Assembly: GCF_015706575.1 (NCBI RefSeq)
Contig: NW_024037056.1
Location: forward strand, 15,303,405-15,367,404
DNA: 64,000 bases
Reading direction: 5' to 3'
Source of the DNA: Patiria miniata
Lineage: Eukaryota; Echinodermata; Asteroidea; Valvatida; Asterinidae
Each line of letters starts with the position of its first letter. The first letter of the stretch is position 1. Below the pieces are notes generated by a model. The model did not search any database. It was not told where the DNA came from and saw nothing but the letters and a program-made list of their open reading frames with translations. The translations under genes and the position numbers were made by a program. Shown here in pieces: positions 59,111 to 64,000 of this stretch.

Positions 59111-59999
59111 TAGCCAAAAAATGATAAAAATGGCAAAGAGGTTGGCCTAACGGTTTTTAATGTAATTGGTCCAAAAAGGCTCGTCAATTCTTAACAGGGA
59201 ATACGTTTCATAACATTATGACCTTTCCAGCTAAGCTTAATTTGCTCTTGATGTTAGTCTTAATTTGGTAAAAAAAACAAGTGATTTTTGATCAATTGTC
59301 TTGTTTTACTTGCTCTTAAATTGCAGTCGAAATCATCACTAAACGCAAGTCTATGAATGCATGTATACCTTTAATGTAATACCTTGAAGACGGTGTGCAG
59401 CGCACGAACAACACGTAAAGCATGTCCCACTACGTCGGCACCCCACAATAAATAATTACCGGTCTCTCCAATTGGGCGCCAAAAAACCTCCAAAGTAAAT
59501 TGATAAATTAATTGGCTGACCCACATGATGTTTTGATTAGTGACTCTGTCGTTTCTTGGAACATTTCTTCTTCTTTTTTTGCTCTCTTGACAATGTTTAT
59601 TTACCACACATCTTCACTATTCAGAACACGAATTGTTGCGTATAATTTCTTCTTTAAATATTTAATCTTCATGATTCAACAGACAAATAATTGTTCAACA
59701 TTTCGTTCCATTTCAACGGCATATTACTTCATCTTTAACCCGTCAACGAATTGGCAAAAGGTTCAATTTTTTAACTTCAAATTTTTCAACTGTAACTGGT
59801 CATTTCTCTGCCTTGTCCGTTTATCATTATTTCTGTTAATTAAGGAGTCTTTATTTTCCATTGAGAGTTCAAATGCACTTAAATCCTTTGCCGAGTACTC
59901 TGCCACACCTGGAAACTATCACCCTTAAAAACTTGAGCCACTTTCACCTGGACAAACTGAAAACAGGAGTTAAGCATTGAATATCACAGGTGAGAGTGG
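59111..59999. other. Right flank of the satellite, no gene supported
   Basis: A retroelement-like primer-binding motif (TGGCGCCCAATTGG on the minus strand, 59481-59468) lies in a 78-codon minus frame, but no LTR pair is visible. The 138-codon plus frame 59512-59928 starts with TTG, is Phe-rich by composition and is not supported. Confidence 0.3.
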
Positions 60000-60192
60000 G
60001 CCAAGTAAAATGTACACCCTTTCACTTAATTTGATTGTATTTCTGGATCTAGGGACCCAAATGGAATGGGGTAAAAAGGAGTTGATTGAGAAAAAGTCAG
60101 TCTTTGATGTAATATATCAGTTTATTGAAGAAAAAAAACTGTAAACAGTTTATTTATTTGTTTTCTAAATGTTGCACTTTTGTGTCACTCTC
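60000..60192. mobile_element. Solo arm of the 17-kb foldback family
   Basis: It reads TGTACACCCTTTCACTTAAT, TCTGGATCTAGGGACCCAAA, GGGGTAAAAAGGAGTTGATT, TTATTGAAGAAAAAAAACTG and AAATGTTGCACTTTTGTGTC. This is the same order as the right arm at 17365-17552. The opposite arm is absent. Confidence 0.8.
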
Positions 60193-60665
60193 TGTATAGG
60201 CTTACAAACAGATCTCCTTAAACTGTACGACTTTCATTACCTTTTCATATCTTCCAGACTGAGTGCAAAGCCATTGTAAGACATTGAGGTTTTTTCTGTT
60301 TTTAATTCTCACCACAAAATAAGCACAGAACCTCTCAGTTTAATTCAGTGTTAATTTTAAATTCGTCTATATTTATATGCCTAGCTTATAATCAAGCGCA
60401 ACAAAAGTTCTGCTGACTCGAACTCAACCTTTGAAGATTTCCCCAGGCCCTTGAAATTCTATCCTCCTGTTCATGAAAAGCCTCTCATGGACACCGGTTA
60501 TTGAAAAGTCGGTCGGCCAACATATTAAGTATCCAAACTAGAGCTTGGGGAATAGCAAGTACACTTTTCTGCTGGGTTGTGTGGCAAGTTATCCACGGGT
60601 TAAGGGTACCATACTTTGAAGTGGTCTAAATTGACATAACATTGAGGTGAAGTTTCTCTGCGATG

Positions 60666-60907
60666 AAAAAAGTTCTGACTCTTTTCCGGGTCAAAAATGA
60701 CACCTTTCTGGGTCAAAATGACACTTAGTGACTCATTTTCCGGGACATTTTGACCCGGAAAAGTATTATTTTGACCCGGAAAAGTATCATTTTGACCCGG
60801 AAAAGTATAATTTTGACCCGGAAAAGGGTCAGTTTGACCTGGAATAGGGCTAGGCCCTACATGACCCTATTCCGGGTCAAATCTGACCCGGGACTTTTTA
60901 GAGTGTA
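60666..60907. mobile_element. Left-truncated copy of the TGACCCGGAAAAGG MITE
   Basis: The right end, GACCCGGGACTTTTTAGAGTG followed by TA (shown in part), matches 7630-7651. The interior has four successive (AAAGTATNATTTTGACCCGG)-type units, so the subrepeat number differs between copies. The CACTCT left end is missing. Confidence 0.8.
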
Positions 60908-61367
60908 GGAAAGGCAGGTGTAAACCTTTGGTACATTGATTGTTCCCTAATCATAATTGACTTTATCCGCTGCAGGTGTATGGAGAGTGCTCTTTGTTAT
61001 TTAATTGATTAATAATACATGCACAAAGTTGACTCATACCTATTCTTGTGATACAAAACTATTGGCCTTTAACACATACGGCCTGTAGGTTTGATTCTGC
61101 AATTTATGGTAGTTTTCCCTCTTCGCCGACAGAAAATGCTCTGTTCTTTATTCCAACTGTTTACCAATAATAGTGATCGATTTCTATCTAGTAAAACTGA
61201 AGACATGAAGATATATTTCAACACTGACCGTTTTAGCTTAAAGGGAGTAATTAAATTACAATAGAATGGTAAAGCGAAGACTGAAAATAAAATTGGGACA
61301 AATTTGTGCATTTTAAAGATTCCACGAGATAGAGTTGCATCAAGTCACAAGGCTTCGCCAGTCAATC

Positions 61368-61523
61368 ACTTGTGATTGACTTGTGACGACTTGTGTTTGA
61401 CTTGTGTTTGACTTGTGATTGACTTGTGATTGACTTGTGTTTGACTTGTGATTGACTTGTGGTTGGCATGTGATGACTTGTGATTTGTGATTGACTCGTG
61501 ATTGACTTGTGATTGATTGTGAT
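61368..61523. repeat. TTGTGATTGAC minisatellite
   Basis: About 13 units of 10-11 bases follow the pattern GACTTGTGATT / GACTTGTGTTT. The minus-strand frames of 99 and 63 codons read it as Lys-Ser-Ile-Thr-Ser-Gln repeats and are not genes. Confidence 0.9.
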
Positions 61524-63291
61524 GGCTAATAATGATTTGAATACAACCCCTAGACACTGAATCGTTCTAGCTTGTAGCGTAAAAGATGTACTGGGCAGGG
61601 AATTATCACTTACATTATTCAAAAGCGAGCAATCATTACAGTATACACATGGGAACTGCATTAAATAGTAACATCCTTGATCACTAAATTATTCAATTGT
61701 GATACCGAACTGTAAGGGCAGCCAGCCGGAAAGGCATGACTCTATCATCAGTAACCGAAGTTCACTGCCCCGATACGTAGCCTTCGTTGCGACAGTTATT
61801 TGTTTTCCTTGACCCTCAGTGTTTACACTTTCAAGAATCAATGTTTAACTGATCGCATGCAGCTGCATAATTGATGGTTGTGAGGTTTTGTTTGTAATTC
61901 AGTGGCCATTGAAGACATTTAGTGGTAAACGATTCTCCAAAATATCATGACTCACTTATTTGACGAGCATTTTGCCTGAAAAAAAAATCTGCAAAGATGA
62001 TTCTTGACAGTTGAGACAAAAGTGAAATTGAGAGCTTGACTCTGAAGAGAAAACGAAATCGTCTTGACTCACACATTTATTTTAAATAACTAGCTTAGGT
62101 ATGTCAAAGGAACCCAAAGCACGTTTTGAAATTTAAATATATAGTCGCAAGGTGGCGCAATTCTGAAACTAAAAATGTTATTTTTCTACTTGATATAGCC
62201 TCTTTAAGTTCAGATGTTCAGACGTATAGTCTTTTCATGTTCAGAAAACCTTGTGCCTATTTCACTCTTCTTCTTTTTTGTGTTTTACTGAAAACACTTT
62301 CACTAAAACATGCTTGTTTTCAAATGAGTAAATGTTCATGTAGTTTCCTACATGACTTTGCGCGGAAATGCCATTACTTTGTCAAGCTTTCTATATTCTA
62401 CGCATTCTGTATAAGGCACGTGTGGGGAAAAGAAAAAAGCTCGTCGCTACATTGTTTAGCCAACAAATACCCAATCAATTTACGACTGATTTCACAAAAG
62501 GGATGCTTACCAAAAGAGAAAAAATCAACAAAGACTTCCGAGAAATTACACAACAGTTAAATTACGAAACCCACTGTCAGTTTCCTATGAATGGAACGCG
62601 TTGTGAAACAACCCACGATCGACAACAAAGCAAGATAAGCAAGCTCAAAATTATGATCGCAAGCGTTCATCACGTTGTCAAATTAATTATGCGGGTTTTT
62701 TCCTACAAATTCTGCATCTGATAAGGTCTAAGCATTGCTACACTTGAAATACATTCTGCACTGGTTTTTTTTATTTCTCTACAATTTTCTCGAAACCATT
62801 CGTAGTTGTCTCTACACCTTGAATTCATCATGGCTTCCCTTGAGTTAAAGACAACCTAGATACAGTCATTTAAGTCTACTTTCACGGTCAACAGATTACA
62901 ATTGTAATCCATAAACAGCAACAAAATATTTTCCTCATCCAGAATTACTTTGTTGTCTGGCCATGTCACCTAAAATCACGCCTTACCGTGCAAAAAAGGC
63001 ACCAGCATAAATTGATATAATCTAACCATTATAAGACACTTACAATTACATGAATGCTCTTCTACATACATCTTTAAGTCTTTCTGTCCTTGTTCATTCG
63101 TTTCAAACACTTTGTAAGTCAGCATAATTTTTAAGTCACTATACATTTCTAAATCATTATTCTTTCTGACTGTGGTTTTTCGATAGAGTGTTGCCGTTAA
63201 TGCAAAGTAGAACAATGAATACGCGGAGGGAAACAAACCCACGCTTGGCAGATGTTCCGGCGAAACGTTTGATCTCGAAGTCTTCGTCTTG
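61524..63291. other. Sequence downstream of the right-edge gene, no other gene seen
   Basis: The frames 62126-62560 and 62368-62721 overlap each other and have no support. A minus-strand AATAAA at 62775-62770 is about 520 bases beyond the stop of the right-edge exon and could be its poly(A) signal. Confidence 0.35.
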
Positions 63292-63389
63292 TTACTCGGA
63301 GACCTCAGCTTCTGCTACCCGACCTAGCTTCCTCCGTATCGGGCCCGGCAGATCGAACAGGGGCAGGTTGGGAAGTCTTGTGAATGCTC
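63292..63389 (-). CDS. C-terminal coding exon of an unknown gene entering from the right
   Basis: Minus strand. The acceptor is among the best in the window: TTTCTTTTATTTTTATTCCC then AG, ending at 63390. After two bases completing a split codon, 31 codons follow to TAA (63294-63292): AFTRLPNLPLFDLPGPIRRK then LGRVAEAEVSE. The exon is clearly richer in GC than its AT-rich flanks, and this frame is the longest and most protein-like of the three; the others stop after 21 and 26 codons. The rest of the gene must lie at higher coordinates, past the window edge. I do not recognise the product. Seen: acceptor, composition, frame. Inferred: that this frame is the one used. Confidence 0.5.
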
Positions 63390-63480
63390 CTGGGAATAAA
63401 AATAAAAGAAATTAGTAAATACAATCCTATTCAAAAAGGTATATATTTTTCCAATATTGACACCAAAGTAAGGCAGGTAT

Positions 63481-63577
63481 GCCCCAACTGTGGCAGCGGT
63501 CCCAACTATAGTTGGGACGGCCCCAAGTATTGTTGGAATGGTACCAACCATAGATGAGGAATTGCCGTAGTTGGGGC
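63481..63577. repeat. Nested palindrome of CCCAACTATAG units
   Basis: GCCCCAACT (63481-63489) mirrors AGTTGGGGC (63569-63577). Between them lies a perfect 20-base palindrome, GTCCCAACTATAGTTGGGAC (63499-63518), and further diverged CCCCAAGTATTGTTGG and TACCAACCATAG units. It lies in the intron just upstream of the right-edge exon. Confidence 0.7.
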
Positions 63578-63760
63578 GTAATAAGACTACAGGGGTATCA
63601 ATCAGGGATTAACTCCAAAACATCCATACTTCAATTCTCATACTTGCAGAACAGCACAGTTGACTTTAAAATGGTATCACGTGACAATTTTGTTGAAAAA
63701 AAATTATATATTAAAATAGACTGGTACACGAATCAAACGAATTACGATGTCACTCCTATT

Positions 63761-63887
63761 GACCCTTGGCCTAAAGCGCCCTCAATGAGAATATGCCATT
63801 ATTCCCCTGTGATACGCATGGTAGAAACAGCGTACTTTCACTTTCATCAAACATGGCCTCATGAGGGCGCTGTCAGTGCCAAGGGTC
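63761..63887. mobile_element. Small MITE-like inverted repeat
   Basis: The left end GACCCTTGGCCTAAAGCGCC (then CTCA) is mirrored by TGAGGGCGCTGTCAGTGCCA (then AGGGTC). Arms are about 26-28 bases and the whole is 127 bases. No clear target duplication is visible. Confidence 0.6.
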
Positions 63888-64000
63888 TAATTAGCATAAA
63901 GCATAGGCCACGCCCACTGGCCGTGATATTTACCCACCCTCTGGGCGTTTACCAATTAGATCGAACGGACTAATGCCGGTCAGACGAGCGCGCTTGTAAT

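Noticed and set aside
61362..61661. Ser/Thr/His-rich minus-strand frame
   Set aside because: Translation of the TTGTGATTGAC minisatellite.
1..64000. CRISPR array, operon or prokaryotic features
   Set aside because: The satellite has no spacers, there are no co-directional dense genes, and the genome is clearly eukaryotic.

Overview
The window looks like a gene-poor, intron- and repeat-rich stretch of an animal nuclear genome. It is AT-rich, has no operons, and shows GT-AG splice signals, TATA boxes, tRNA-derived SINEs, many foldback (MITE-like) DNA elements and a 9.7-kb satellite array. The mobile-element types and the degenerate TTAGGG tract fit a marine invertebrate deuterostome. An echinoderm is my best guess, but nothing here proves it. 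Almost all open frames are short, unsupported and not coding.

The best gene is on the minus strand and split over 12.7 kb. The exon at 22226-22006 encodes a clean signal peptide and an acidic propeptide. The exon at 9334-9216 supplies a Lys-Arg cleavage site, a 34-residue cysteine-free peptide beginning with Gln, and a final Arg-Arg-stop. The two exons join in phase (G|AT giving Asp-Lys-Arg). The result is a 103-residue secreted peptide precursor, which I read as a neuropeptide or peptide hormone of unassigned family. A 5' UTR intron (about 22788-22227) and a TATA box near 23740 may complete its 5' end, and an AATAAA lies about 315 bases past the stop.

Other genic signals are partial. A well-formed terminal coding exon at 63389-63292 (minus) belongs to a gene entering from the right edge. 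A CpG-rich block at 38860-39260 carries a minus-strand TATA box, a likely first exon and a strong donor at 38645; a 167-base open exon candidate lies on the plus strand at 40191-40357, so the block may be a divergent promoter. Several shorter exon-like segments are reported as weak findings only.

Layout: 1-9 kb is intergenic DNA with a degenerate ACTCAGT tandem, a SINE, a foldback element and a TA-flanked MITE. 9.2-22.2 kb is the peptide gene, its large intron carrying foldbacks and a CpG-rich duplication. 22-38 kb is intergenic, with an interstitial telomere-like palindrome, an LTR-like block, a SINE and several tandem duplications. 38.6-41.3 kb is the promoter and exon-candidate zone. 41.4-49.3 kb is rich in mobile elements, including a MITE with a perfect 8-base target duplication. 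49.38-59.11 kb is a head-to-tail satellite of 67-68-bp monomers with higher-order repeats, including a near-perfect 1902-bp duplication. 59.1-64 kb holds more copies of element families seen earlier, and the right-edge exon.
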